Assembly (NCBI RefSeq): GCF_900129045.1
Contig: NZ_FQTX01000002.1
Location: 124,001 to 188,000, forward strand
From: Bifidobacterium merycicum DSM 6492
GTDB lineage: Bacteria > Actinomycetota > Actinomycetes > Actinomycetales > Bifidobacteriaceae
DNA: 64,000 nt
Direction of reading: 5' to 3'
Below the pieces are notes generated by a model, which was not told the origin of the DNA, searched no databases, and saw only the letters and a list, made by a program, of their open reading frames with translations. Position 1 is the first letter of the stretch; every line of letters begins with the position of its first letter. The position numbers and the translations under genes are program-made. Shown piece by piece: positions 15,654 through 23,807 of the stretch.

Positions 15654-17147
15654 TCACCTCGTGTGCAACGGCCTGCCGTCCGCTTTCAACAGGGCTTCGC
15701 CGAACGCTTCGGAGAACGTCGGATGCGGGTGGATGAGCCGTGCGGCTTCGCTGAGCGGCACACGGTTGCCGACCAACTGTTCCGCTTCGGCGATCAGTTC
15801 GGTGGCTTCCGGGCTGACCATGTGCACGCCCAACACCACGCGCGCGCCCGGTTTCGTCGCCAGCTCGCCGCTGACCACGCTCAACGCCCCGGTCGTGCCG
15901 CTCATCAGCATACGGGCGTTGCCCATCATCGGGTACGCGGTTTCGGCGACGTTGAGGAACCGTTCGTCCGCCTTCGCCTGCGCTCCGGTCAGACCCACGC
16001 ACGCGGCCTGCGGACGCGAGAACACGACTTGCGGAACCGTATCCTCATCCACGGGTTCCACGTCGAGTCCGGCGATGCGTTCGGCCACGGTGATGCCCTG
16101 TTCGAATGCGCGATGGGCGAGCGCATGCCCGGCGACAATATCGCCCACGGCCCAGATGTCGCGTGCGTGCGTGCGCCCGTAGGCGTCGGTGATGATCAGA
16201 CCTTGTTCGTCGCGTTCGACCCCGGCGTCGCTGAGCCAGGTGGCGTTCGTGTTGGCATCCCTGCCGATGGCGCCCAGAACGGTGTCGGCGTGCAGTGTGG
16301 TTTCCTCGTCGGAGCCTTTGACGCGGTAGCGTACGGTCGCTTCGGCGGGGGAATCGGATTCGACGTGCGTGATGCTGGCGTTTTTGATGATGGTGATGCC
16401 GTTGCGTGCCAGTTCGCGTGTGAGCGTGACGCCGACGCGACGGTCCCATGCGGAGAGCACACGGTCCTTGCGGATGATGAGGGTGACATCGCATCCGGCG
16501 GAATTCCAGATGGAGGCGAATTCGACGGCGACCGCGCCCGCGCCGATGATCACCGCCGACTTGGGAAAGTCGATGGCCAGCGCCTGCGTCGAGTCGATGA
16601 TCGCGTTATGGAACGGTGTGCCGGGCAGCGGGCGCGGGCGTGAACCCGTGGCGAGCACCACATGCCGTGCTTCGATGGTGAGCTCCGGGCCTTGCGGCGT
16701 GCTGTTCTTCGCATCGCGGCGGAGCACGCCGGCGGTGTTGGGGGAGGCGGCGAGCCGAACCGTATGCCATTGCGGGTCGACGGAAGCATCGCGGTCGAGG
16801 CTCGCTTCGGCTTGGAAGACGGTGACGCCGCGTTGGGCGAGCAGCGCCGATAGCCCGTGGACCATGGTGGAGACGACTTGCGTGCGCCGTTCATGCACGG
16901 CGTTGAAGTCGATGGAGTCGATGCGCGCGTTGATGCCTGCGTCGGCGGTGTGGCGGACGGCATCGAAGGTGGCGGTGATGTCGAGCAGCGTTTTGGTGGG
17001 GATGCAACCGCGGTTGAGGCAGGTGCCGCCCGGCGTGGCGTCGCGTTCGATGAGCGCCACGTTCAGGCCGAGCTGGGAAGCGCGTAGGGCGGTGGAATAG
17101 CCGCCGGGGCCGGCACCGATGACGGCGATGTCGAATTGTTCGTTCAT
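15654..17147 (-). CDS. lpd: dihydrolipoamide dehydrogenase family flavoprotein
   Basis: About 497 residues from the ATG giving MNEQFDIAVIGAGPGGYSTA; an in-frame ATG nine codons earlier (17174) is possible. Seen in order are FAD-binding GAGPGG, redox-active GGTCLNRGCIPTK, the NAD-binding GAGAVAVEFASIWNSAG, the second FAD motif DIWAVGDIVAG, and the C-terminal interface HPHPTFSEAFGEAL with the catalytic His-Glu pair. The enzyme reoxidises dihydrolipoyl groups with NAD+. Bifidobacteria generally lack pyruvate dehydrogenase and no E1/E2 gene is near, so its partner (glycine cleavage, another lipoyl protein, or a different disulfide) is unclear. Confidence 0.88.
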   Translation of the reverse strand: MNEQFDIAVIGAGPGGYSTALRASQLGLNVALIERDATPGGTCLNRGCIPTKTLLDITATFDAVRHTADAGINARIDSIDFNAVHERRTQVVSTMVHGLSALLAQRGVTVFQAEASLDRDASVDPQWHTVRLAASPNTAGVLRRDAKNSTPQGPELTIEARHVVLATGSRPRPLPGTPFHNAIIDSTQALAIDFPKSAVIIGAGAVAVEFASIWNSAGCDVTLIIRKDRVLSAWDRRVGVTLTRELARNGITIIKNASITHVESDSPAEATVRYRVKGSDEETTLHADTVLGAIGRDANTNATWLSDAGVERDEQGLIITDAYGRTHARDIWAVGDIVAGHALAHRAFEQGITVAERIAGLDVEPVDEDTVPQVVFSRPQAACVGLTGAQAKADERFLNVAETAYPMMGNARMLMSGTTGALSVVSGELATKPGARVVLGVHMVSPEATELIAEAEQLVGNRVPLSEAARLIHPHPTFSEAFGEALLKADGRPLHTR

Positions 17148-17279
17148 GGGATCTGCCCGTCCGTTCGTTGACATGGTTGGATATTGGTATGGGTTGGGGT
17201 ACGGAACGTCAACTCCACCTTAGCGCGTCAGCGGATGTACGTCGGAAGTGCGGTGGATGTGCGGCGGAATATGCGAGAA

Positions 17280-17306
17280 CGCCCCGGGCGACAACACCCG
17301 GGGCGT
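17280..17306 (-). terminator. GC-rich hairpin after the DUF3043 gene
   Basis: CGCCCCGGG and CCCGGGGCG are perfectly inverted around a 7-9-base loop, about 135 bases past the DUF3043 stop and before lpd. Only a short mixed U stretch follows on the complement, so the termination role is tentative. Confidence 0.5.
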
Positions 17307-17442
17307 CCAACAATCAAGGGAAACGCGGGAAACATGGGAAACGCGCGTCAGCCGAGCAGTCGATCAGCCAATCGGCAATCAATCGGTAACTAATCGGAAC
17401 ATCACAATCAGACAATCGCACGCAATCCCAGCCATCAGCCGA

Positions 17443-18078
17443 TCACTCCGGCCAATGACCACGCTTGTCGTAACGCGGCTTCGGCAGACGCCAACGGCGG
17501 ATCTGAATCGCACGGCTCCACGCATAGGACGCGGAACGCGTGCCCTTCGCCACGGAAGCCTCACCGTACTTGTCGATCAGCTTCTTCTTCAGCTTGTGCC
17601 ACATCACCGCAACATCGATGATCACCGCGCCGAGATACACGTACAGCAGAATCATCGGAATGATGGACGCCCACGCGTTACGCAGGAAAGCGCTCGCCAC
17701 CATCGAGCCGATCATGATGATCAGGGCGATGGGGATGAAGAATTCGCCGATATTGAGACGGGCGTCGACGTAGTCGCGGATATACACGCGCCACGGCAGT
17801 CGCTCCGACTTCGGCATGTTGTTGATGTCGCCGTTCTTCATGGCCTCGTACTGGGCGTCCTCACGGGCGCGGATACGGGCTTTGGCTGCCTTGGCGCTGG
17901 CCTTGCGGTCGGCGGGCACCAGCGGGCGCAGGTTCTGCGCCTGAGCGTCCTTGCGTTTGGGGGTCGGATGGCCCTTGCCGGCGCTCTGACCTTTATCGTT
18001 GTTCTGGGAGGAGGCGTGCTCGGCCGCGTCATCGACGGACTTCTGGGCCTCATCCTTCTTCTTTGGGTTCCATGTCAT
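17443..18078 (-). CDS. DUF3043 family membrane protein
   Basis: 211 residues. The first 100 are charged and probably disordered, with the family motifs KKKDEAQ near the start, RPLVPADRKA, and LPWRVYIRDYVDARLNIGEF just before the membrane part. Two hydrophobic helices (IPIALIIMIGSMVASAF and a second) follow, then a basic tail. DUF3043 proteins are small actinobacterial inner-membrane proteins of unknown function. The gene is divergent from the dipeptidase at 18298. No signal peptide is present, so the charged N-terminus is expected in the cytoplasm. Confidence 0.82.
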   Translation of the reverse strand: MTWNPKKKDEAQKSVDDAAEHASSQNNDKGQSAGKGHPTPKRKDAQAQNLRPLVPADRKASAKAAKARIRAREDAQYEAMKNGDINNMPKSERLPWRVYIRDYVDARLNIGEFFIPIALIIMIGSMVASAFLRNAWASIIPMILLYVYLGAVIIDVAVMWHKLKKKLIDKYGEASVAKGTRSASYAWSRAIQIRRWRLPKPRYDKRGHWPE

Positions 18079-18297
18079 GCTTGCAGATTACGGTGACGCC
18101 TAGACGCAGCATGCCGCGCGAATGCTTGGAACATCAGGCTTTGCGGGCTTTCCGTCACGCCAGTGCGGGGATGCGTTTTGCGTGGGCGTGCGCGGAATAT
18201 ACGATTGCTATCGAGTCGGCTCGCCAGAGTCCGGGCGCAGGCGCATCCGTGCGCGGCGACGGACGGGCGGCAACGAGCAAGAATAAAAGAGGTATAT

Positions 18298-19665
18298 ATG
18301 GCACAGCTTGAAACGGGCGTCATCCGCGCCCGCGTCGAAGAGGATTGGCAGCGCATCGTCGATGTGCTCAACCGCAAGATTGCATTGCAGTCCATTTCCG
18401 CTCACGGCATAACCGCCGAGCATATGAAGCGTTCCGCACAGTTCGTGGCGGAACAGATGCGCGAAGTGGGCGTGGACGCCAAAGTGGCGCAATCGCATAA
18501 TCCCGACGGCACGCCCGGCGCATGGGAAGTCATCGGATCCAGGATCGTCGACCCGGAAGCCCCGACCATACTGCTGTACGCGCATCATGACGTGCAGCCC
18601 GTGCCGGATCCGAGCGTGTGGAACACCGACCCGTTCGTCGGCACCGAAATCGACGGTCGTCTCTACGGCCGCGGCGCAGCGGACGACGGCGGCGGCATCG
18701 CCATCCACTCCGGTGCGTTGAAAGCACTGGGCGACGATCTCGGCGTGAACGTCAAGGTGTTCATCGAAGGCGAGGAGGAGATGGGCTCGCCAAGCTTCAT
18801 CCCGTTCATCGAGGATCATCGTGACGAATTCGACGCCGATGTGATCATCGTGGCCGATTCCGGCAACTGGTCCGCGGACATTCCGAGTCTGACCACCTCC
18901 CTGCGCGGCAACACCGACATCGACGTGACCGTGAAGGTGCTGGATCATCCGGTGCATTCCGGCCAGTACGGTGGTCCGATTCTCGACGCGAATACGCTCG
19001 CCGCGATGCTAATCGCCTCCATGTACGACGAGAACGGCGATCTGGTGGTGCCGGGCGTCAAGGCGGAGGAGCCGATCGGCGGCCTGCAGCGCGATCTGGA
19101 CGAGGCTACCGTGCGCGAGGATTCCGGCATGGTGTCCGGCTATCGTCTTGCGGGCACGGGTTCGCTTGCCTCCCGCATGTGGACCAAGCCTTCAGTGACC
19201 GTGATCGGTTTCGACGCGCATCCGGTCGAAGGCTCATTCAACGTGATCAGCCCCGAAACCACGTTCCGTTTGAGCCTGCGCACCGCGCCGAACCAGCGCC
19301 CCGAAGAAGCACAGAAGGCGCTGGCGGACTTCCTGGTGGAGCACGCCCCGTTCGGCGCCGAAGTGAGCGTGAAGTATGGTGAGAACGGCATGGGCTGGGC
19401 CATGGACCCGAATGCCGTGGCCACCAAGGATGCGCTGGAAGCGATGGAGGAGGCGTTCGGCGTGGCCCCCATCAACAAGGGCGAGGGCGGTTCGATCCCG
19501 TTCATTCCCGAACTGCAGCGCATCTTCCCCAACGCGCAGGTGCTGGTCACCGGTCCGGAGGATCCGAAGGCCAACGCGCACAGCCCGAACGAGTCCATCT
19601 CCCTGCCGGGATTGAAGAACAATGTGATCACCGAGGCGCTGCTGCTCAACAAGCTCGCCAAGTGA
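18298..19665 (+). CDS. M20 family metallopeptidase (dipeptidase)
   Basis: 455 residues. ATG 18298 follows AAAGAGGT; the track upstream to 18163 is not supported. Zn ligands and catalytic residues are visible: YAHHDVQPVP (first His and catalytic Asp), GRGAADDGGG (bridging Asp), and EGEEEMGSPS (general-base Glu pair), with further ligands in IVADSGN and near the C-terminal HSPNESI. The dimerisation domain lies between, at about 210-330. The family removes amino acids from di- and tripeptides or acts as carnosinase-like dipeptidase; there is no signal peptide, so it is cytosolic. Peptide use fits an organism that lives on gut or milk peptides. Confidence 0.9.
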   Translation: MAQLETGVIRARVEEDWQRIVDVLNRKIALQSISAHGITAEHMKRSAQFVAEQMREVGVDAKVAQSHNPDGTPGAWEVIGSRIVDPEAPTILLYAHHDVQPVPDPSVWNTDPFVGTEIDGRLYGRGAADDGGGIAIHSGALKALGDDLGVNVKVFIEGEEEMGSPSFIPFIEDHRDEFDADVIIVADSGNWSADIPSLTTSLRGNTDIDVTVKVLDHPVHSGQYGGPILDANTLAAMLIASMYDENGDLVVPGVKAEEPIGGLQRDLDEATVREDSGMVSGYRLAGTGSLASRMWTKPSVTVIGFDAHPVEGSFNVISPETTFRLSLRTAPNQRPEEAQKALADFLVEHAPFGAEVSVKYGENGMGWAMDPNAVATKDALEAMEEAFGVAPINKGEGGSIPFIPELQRIFPNAQVLVTGPEDPKANAHSPNESISLPGLKNNVITEALLLNKLAK

Positions 19666-19736
19666 GCCCGCATCGGCCAACAGGTTGGCTGTGTTGGCCG
19701 TGACATTGGTCGTGACATTGGTCGTAACGTTGCGAT

Positions 19737-19782
19737 GATGGCCGTGACCGCAGTGGTATATGCCGCCGCGATCACGGCCATC
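19737..19782 (+). terminator. hairpin downstream of the dipeptidase gene
   Basis: GATGGCCGTGA (19737-19747) is inverted as TCACGGCCATC (19772-19782), followed by GTCATTACCGTT. Short CGTGACATTGGT repeats precede it. It is a probable terminator without a strong U-run. Confidence 0.5.
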
Positions 19783-19916
19783 GTCATTACCGTTCATGAT
19801 CCGCCCTCGTTCGCACTTCCATAATCGTTTTTCCGAGATGGTCTCCCTGATGATTCTGTAATGGGCACGCCTCGCATAGCCGACGCTGGTAATACTGGCT
19901 GCGGGGTGAGAAAATC

Positions 19917-20228
19917 ATGAAATCAATGATGAAACGATCAGCAGTCCTTATTTCCGCAGCGGTCTCAATGATGATTCTGGGATGTATCGCGATTCCGGCG
20001 TATGCAGTCACCGATGATGAAGCAACACCTGCCATGCTTACCGAGGCTGACATTACTGCTGTGTCGTACGACTATATGCGTGTTATATAGCTACTTGGAA
20101 CGGGTGGGGTGGATATTCCTGTACCGACAGATGCCAATGAACAAGCGCTGATGAATCTAACAGAGTATAGGGTATGTGATGCTGGAATATGCCCAGTTGA
20201 TGGTGTGTGTCCGACCGGCCATGCTTGA
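19917..20228 (+). pseudogene. small secreted Cys-containing peptide with one in-frame amber stop
   Basis: ATG 19917 follows GGGGTGAG. It encodes a signal peptide (MKSMMKRSAVLISAAVSMM, then ILGCIAIPAYA) and a mature part ending at TAG 20088-20090, 57 residues in all. The same frame stays open after the TAG for 45 more codons, giving DIPVPTDANEQALMNLTEY and then a Cys-rich end, CDAGICPVDGVCPTGHA, to TGA 20226. The following gene starts inside that end (ATG 20221), as expected of an intact upstream gene. The TAG is therefore likely a recent nonsense mutation, or a read-through site. I do not recognise the family. Confidence 0.45.
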
Positions 20229-20550
20229 GCCACTGCCACGCTACCGATTCAATTACCAATTCTCGCCGGACTCTGACGGCGTGGATCTTATCAATGCCGG
20301 ATGTTTAATTCTTGCCAGCATGTATATGGTGATTGCGGTTCTGGGATTTGCCTGTTATGCCGTTGGGACGATGTGCAGCGTGTATTCGGAACTTCCAACG
20401 GGTGGACTGGAGATGCAGGTTCCTCGTTCCGTGGATAATCGGCATTCGAACAATTCCCATGTGACTGGCGCGCAAACTGTGGCGATGGATTTCGGCGATT
20501 TTGAGAGTGATTCGGATGCCCCAGTGCCGGGCAGTATATTCCTTCCCTAG
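20221..20550 (+). CDS. small hypothetical membrane protein
   Basis: 109 residues from ATG 20221, which overlaps the last codons of the preceding secreted-peptide frame. It has a short N-terminus (MLEPLPRYRFNYQFSPDSDG), one long hydrophobic region of about 35 residues (CLILASMYMVIAVLGFACYA and beyond, enough for one helix or a tight hairpin), and a hydrophilic acidic tail. No known domain was recognised. The overlapping start suggests coupling to the upstream peptide, as for a peptide with a membrane-bound partner or immunity protein. That role is inference from layout only. Confidence 0.4.
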   Translation: MLEPLPRYRFNYQFSPDSDGVDLINAGCLILASMYMVIAVLGFACYAVGTMCSVYSELPTGGLEMQVPRSVDNRHSNNSHVTGAQTVAMDFGDFESDSDAPVPGSIFLP

Positions 20551-20749
20551 CATTTGCCATGTTGTTTGCTGGTTGTTGTTATTTATGCCGTACAGACGGC
20601 TATAAATGTGACAGCGGAGAATGCGATATGTGCGGCGTGTCAGATGACATGATATAGCAGTTTGATATACAGTGGAATTGAGCTGAATTTCTAGGGGGGT
20701 TGAGCTCGAAGGGTAATTAATAATTCATCTTTAATCAAAGGGGATTAAT

Positions 20750-21076
20750 ATGAGAAAAAGAATGATAACAGCGATAGTGTCTGCTATTGCTGCTTTCGGA
20801 ATGTGCACTGGGGTGGCTGCTACTGCTAACGCGTATATACAATATCCTGTCAGCAAGGGAAACACGAACATAGGGTATTATCAGGCTAGCTGGGATGTTA
20901 CACCCACCAAGTCTGATGTAACAGGTTATTCTTTCTCGCGAAGCCATTACTGCAGGTCTGTGCAAGACCGAACGATTGTACGATACCAATCGGCCTCCAA
21001 ATATACACAATGCCATACCATCGCGAATGGTACCCAAGCTGCGCATGAAGATTGGGTGGAATACTCATATCAGTAG
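20750..21076 (+). CDS. secreted bacteriocin-like peptide (possible lactococcin 972 relative)
   Basis: 108 residues. ATG 20750 follows AAAGGGG. A classic signal peptide (MRKRMITAIVSAIAAFGMC, then TGVAATANA) is cut before YIQYPVSKGN. The mature part, about 80 residues, is rich in Tyr, Ser and Thr, has two Cys, and ends AHEDWVEYSYQ. Lactococcin 972-family bacteriocins are also Sec-exported, about 65-80 residues long and Tyr/Ser/His-rich with aromatic C-termini, and are encoded before ABC transporter genes. The resemblance is in layout more than in firm sequence matches. A strong hairpin follows, then lipoprotein, membrane-fusion and ABC genes, which supports a peptide-plus-immunity/export locus. 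Confidence 0.5.
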   Translation: MRKRMITAIVSAIAAFGMCTGVAATANAYIQYPVSKGNTNIGYYQASWDVTPTKSDVTGYSFSRSHYCRSVQDRTIVRYQSASKYTQCHTIANGTQAAHEDWVEYSYQ

Positions 21077-21088
21077 ATATGAGTAGAT

Positions 21089-21133
21089 GCCTGTTTGCGC
21101 CGCCGCAACGATGACTCAGCGGCGCAAACAGGC
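21089..21133 (+). terminator. 15-bp hairpin between peptide gene and export genes
   Basis: GCCTGTTTGCGCCGC (21089-21103) is perfectly inverted at 21119-21133 around a 15-base loop. It starts 13 bases after the peptide stop and ends 18 bases before the lipoprotein start. No U-run follows, so partial attenuation or mRNA 3'-end protection is more likely than full termination. Confidence 0.65.
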
Positions 21134-21151
21134 CCTATGGGGGAGGTTGTG

Positions 21152-21931
21152 ATGAAAAACATGTGGCATAAATTTTTTTCCGCCGTGGCGATTGCGGTAT
21201 GTGTTGGGGTTTGTCTTTCCGGATGTTCCGTTCCGGGGGCCGCGAAGAACAAGGGGACTGATTCCAGCGCTTCTTCCTCTTCTTCATCCTCCTCGGCCTC
21301 CACACCGCAGTCGGCTGAAGGAAGCGACCGGCAGCATTATGCGTCATCGTTGAAGGCATACGCGGAGTGGATGCTGAAAAGCGACGACGACATCCGCAAG
21401 TAATCCAACAGCACGCAGATTCCGATGAGCGACGCGCAGCGGGACATCATCGACCGTGCGATCGCCAATGAGGGGAAAGTATCCCGCGTCGATTATGAAC
21501 AGTCCTGGATGAATTTCCGCTCTTGCATCATGAACCGTGGGTGGACCGACCCCAAACCGACCGCATACGGCGGATTCTATGCGGTTCCCAGCATGAACGA
21601 AGAGGGCATGAGCAAGACGCAGGACGAGAAGCTCGTCAACGATCTGAACTTCTGCTCGATTTCGGAGAACACGAACACCGACCAGCTGTATCGCACGCAG
21701 GAAAGCAATCCCGAGCTGTCGACCGATAGCGATCAGTTGCTCGTGAACTGTCTCATCCAAAAGAAGGTCGCACCGACCTCGTACACCAAGGAACAGTTCT
21801 CGAAAGATTGGAGCAGCGGTTCGGCACCGGCGTTCTTCTCCAGTGCGGAGGCGCAGGAATGCTTCACGCTCTATCAGTACGGGGTCGCCAATACGCAGGA
21901 TGCCGACTCGTATTGGAAACCGCTGGGGTGA
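21152..21931 (+). pseudogene. lipoprotein of the peptide-export locus, one in-frame ochre stop
   Basis: ATG 21152 follows GGGGGAGG. A lipoprotein signal peptide ends in LSGCSV (lipobox, lipidated Cys about residue 25), followed by a long Ser tract and a soluble region. TAA at 21401-21403 interrupts the frame after KSDDDIRK. The same frame then continues without another stop from SNSTQIPMSDAQRD to 21931, adding about 175 residues with four Cys (SCIMNRGW, FCSISE, NCLIQKK, ECFTLYQYG). The reading is one gene of about 259 codons with a nonsense codon. It was probably a surface lipoprotein involved in immunity or binding. No domain was recognised. Confidence 0.6.
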
Positions 21932-22005
21932 TGCGGCCTGCACATCAAACATGATGCCAAGTATGGGATGAGATTCGACGCAAATCATCGAGGGGGATGA
22001 GAGCA

Positions 22006-23091
22006 ATGTTGTTCCGTCGTGAACGAGGAGTCAAGGGAGGAGATGCCGGTAAACGGCGTCGGCACGCCAACGTCGCGGTATGGGTCGTAATGTCCATCAT
22101 CGTGGCGGCGGCGGTCAGCGTGGGAGCGTGCGCGGTGTTCCTACCCGACCGGCCGCCGGCATTACTAGGCGCTTCAGGGGAAATCACCGAAGCCAAAGTC
22201 TCCACGCAGCAATACTGCGGATCGCAGACCGTCACCCTCATCCCCAGCATTTCGACCAGCCGTGCATTGCTCGGCAACAGCAACGGCACCGTAACCGCGG
22301 ACTATTCGAGCGGCGGACTGGCTTCCGGACGCGCGTGCATACGCGTGAACGACCGTGCCGTCATCGCGCTCAACACCGCCATACCGCTCTACCGCGACTT
22401 GCATGTGGAGGACCGCGGTCAGGACGTCCGGGCGTTCAACAACGAGCTCAACCGACTCGGATACCTGTCCGATCCGGACAGCGACCGCTATTCATGGAAC
22501 ACGCAGCAAGGGTGGAAGCAACTGATGGCGGACAACGGTTCCGATAGCGACGGCACCCTGCAGCTCGCCGACATCCTATGGATTCCCGAACCAAACATCA
22601 GCGTCGGCGACTGGCAGGCAACAGCCGGCGCGAACATCACACAAGGTACGCAGATCGGTGAGATCCCGGGAGCGCTCGTCAAACTCAGCATCAAGAACGC
22701 CACGCCATCGGATTAGGACCGCATCATCACGGTGTACGGGCAGCCGACCACCCTGCCTGCAGGGCAAACCGCCATAGACAATGCCGACTATCTCAAACAG
22801 GTGTCGGCGACCGAGGAATACCAGTCCCAAACCAAGGAGACGCTCGCCGCGGGTATCAGCGCCACGCTCGCGCTGCCGCAAGCCATCAACGCGCTGCGCG
22901 TGCCGGCCGGAGCGGTCTACGGCATCAACGGCAACAAAGGTTGCATCATGACGCCGGACGGAACATCGCACACCGTCAGCATCGTGGGCTCGTCGCTCGG
23001 CGTAAGCCTTGTGCAGCTTGGTTCCGGTGATGCCGCCTCCATCACCTCGGTGGCCGTGGGCTCGAAGATCGCGGGCGCGACATGCTCCTGA
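22006..23091 (+). pseudogene. membrane-fusion protein with a peptidoglycan-binding domain, one in-frame amber stop
   Basis: ATG 22006 follows AGGGGGATGAG. A basic N-terminus precedes one membrane helix (VAVWVVMSIIVAAAVSVGAC). A peptidoglycan-binding-1-like domain follows (RGQDVRAFNNELNRLGYLS), then an adaptor-type barrel (ILWIPEPNISVGDW, then ITQGTQIGEIPG). TAG 22714-22716 interrupts the frame after NATPSD. The frame continues open for 124 codons with adaptor-like sequence (LRVPAGAVYGINGNKGCIM) to 23091, where the ATPase ATG overlaps the stop. The full length, about 361 codons, fits a HlyD/MacA-like partner of the following MacB-like transporter. Confidence 0.7.
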
Positions 23092-23807
23092 AGGCAATCG
23101 GGTTGGCGCATCGTTTCCCGGGAACGGATGTGCTTTTCGAACACCTTGACTTCACCATCGCCCCCGGGCAGACCGTCGCGCTTTGTGGTCCATCGGGATG
23201 CGGCAAATCCACGTTGCTGTCCATTCTTGCGGGATGGGTCAGACCGTGGGCCGGGCAAGTGGAACGTGAAAGCATCCACCGCATCGGATGGGTGTTCCAG
23301 AACCCGTACGGCGTGCCCGAACGAACCGCGCTCGACCATGTGGTCTTTCCGCTGCTCTGCCATGGCATGAGCCGACGCGAAGCGATCCCGGAAGCCAAGG
23401 AGGTCATGGGATTGTTCGATTTGGACTATGCGGTGGACCGTAGATTCTCCGAACTGTCCGGAGGCGAAGCGCAGCGGCTCATGCTTGCGCGTGCGGTGTG
23501 CTCGCACCCCGACGTGCTGCTGGTGGATGAGCCGACCGCCCAATTGGACACGCGAACCGCTGACTCGGTCAGCGAAGTGCTGGGCAATCTCGCCGGGCAG
23601 GGCATGATCGTCGTGGTGGCTACGCATGATCCGCGTGCAAGGGACGCGTGCGGACGGGTCATCGATCTTGCGCATTACGCGCCCGCCGCAAGCGGGGAAG
23701 AGCGAAAAGACGCGCAGGACTCCGGCGCGGACCTTCAGGCTGTTCCCTCCGGAACGGATGAGCCTACCGTTTCCACGCCGACCGTGGGCGAGGAGGGCGA
23801 ACAGTGA
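23082..23807 (+). CDS. ABC transporter ATP-binding protein (MacB/LolD type)
   Basis: 241 residues. ATG 23082 overlaps the preceding stop. Walker A GPSGCGKSTLL, Q-loop VFQNPYGVPERT, signature ELSGGEAQRLMLARA, Walker B DVLLVDEPTAQLD and switch VVATHDP are all intact. The sequence type matches LolD/MacB ATPases that drive FtsX-like permeases and not importers. The last 40 residues are an acidic, Ser/Thr-rich tail that overlaps the start of the permease by four bases (GTGA). With the upstream adaptor it forms a tripartite-like efflux or immunity pump for the secreted peptide at 20750, or for host antimicrobial peptides. Confidence 0.88.
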   Translation: MLLKAIGLAHRFPGTDVLFEHLDFTIAPGQTVALCGPSGCGKSTLLSILAGWVRPWAGQVERESIHRIGWVFQNPYGVPERTALDHVVFPLLCHGMSRREAIPEAKEVMGLFDLDYAVDRRFSELSGGEAQRLMLARAVCSHPDVLLVDEPTAQLDTRTADSVSEVLGNLAGQGMIVVVATHDPRARDACGRVIDLAHYAPAASGEERKDAQDSGADLQAVPSGTDEPTVSTPTVGEEGEQ

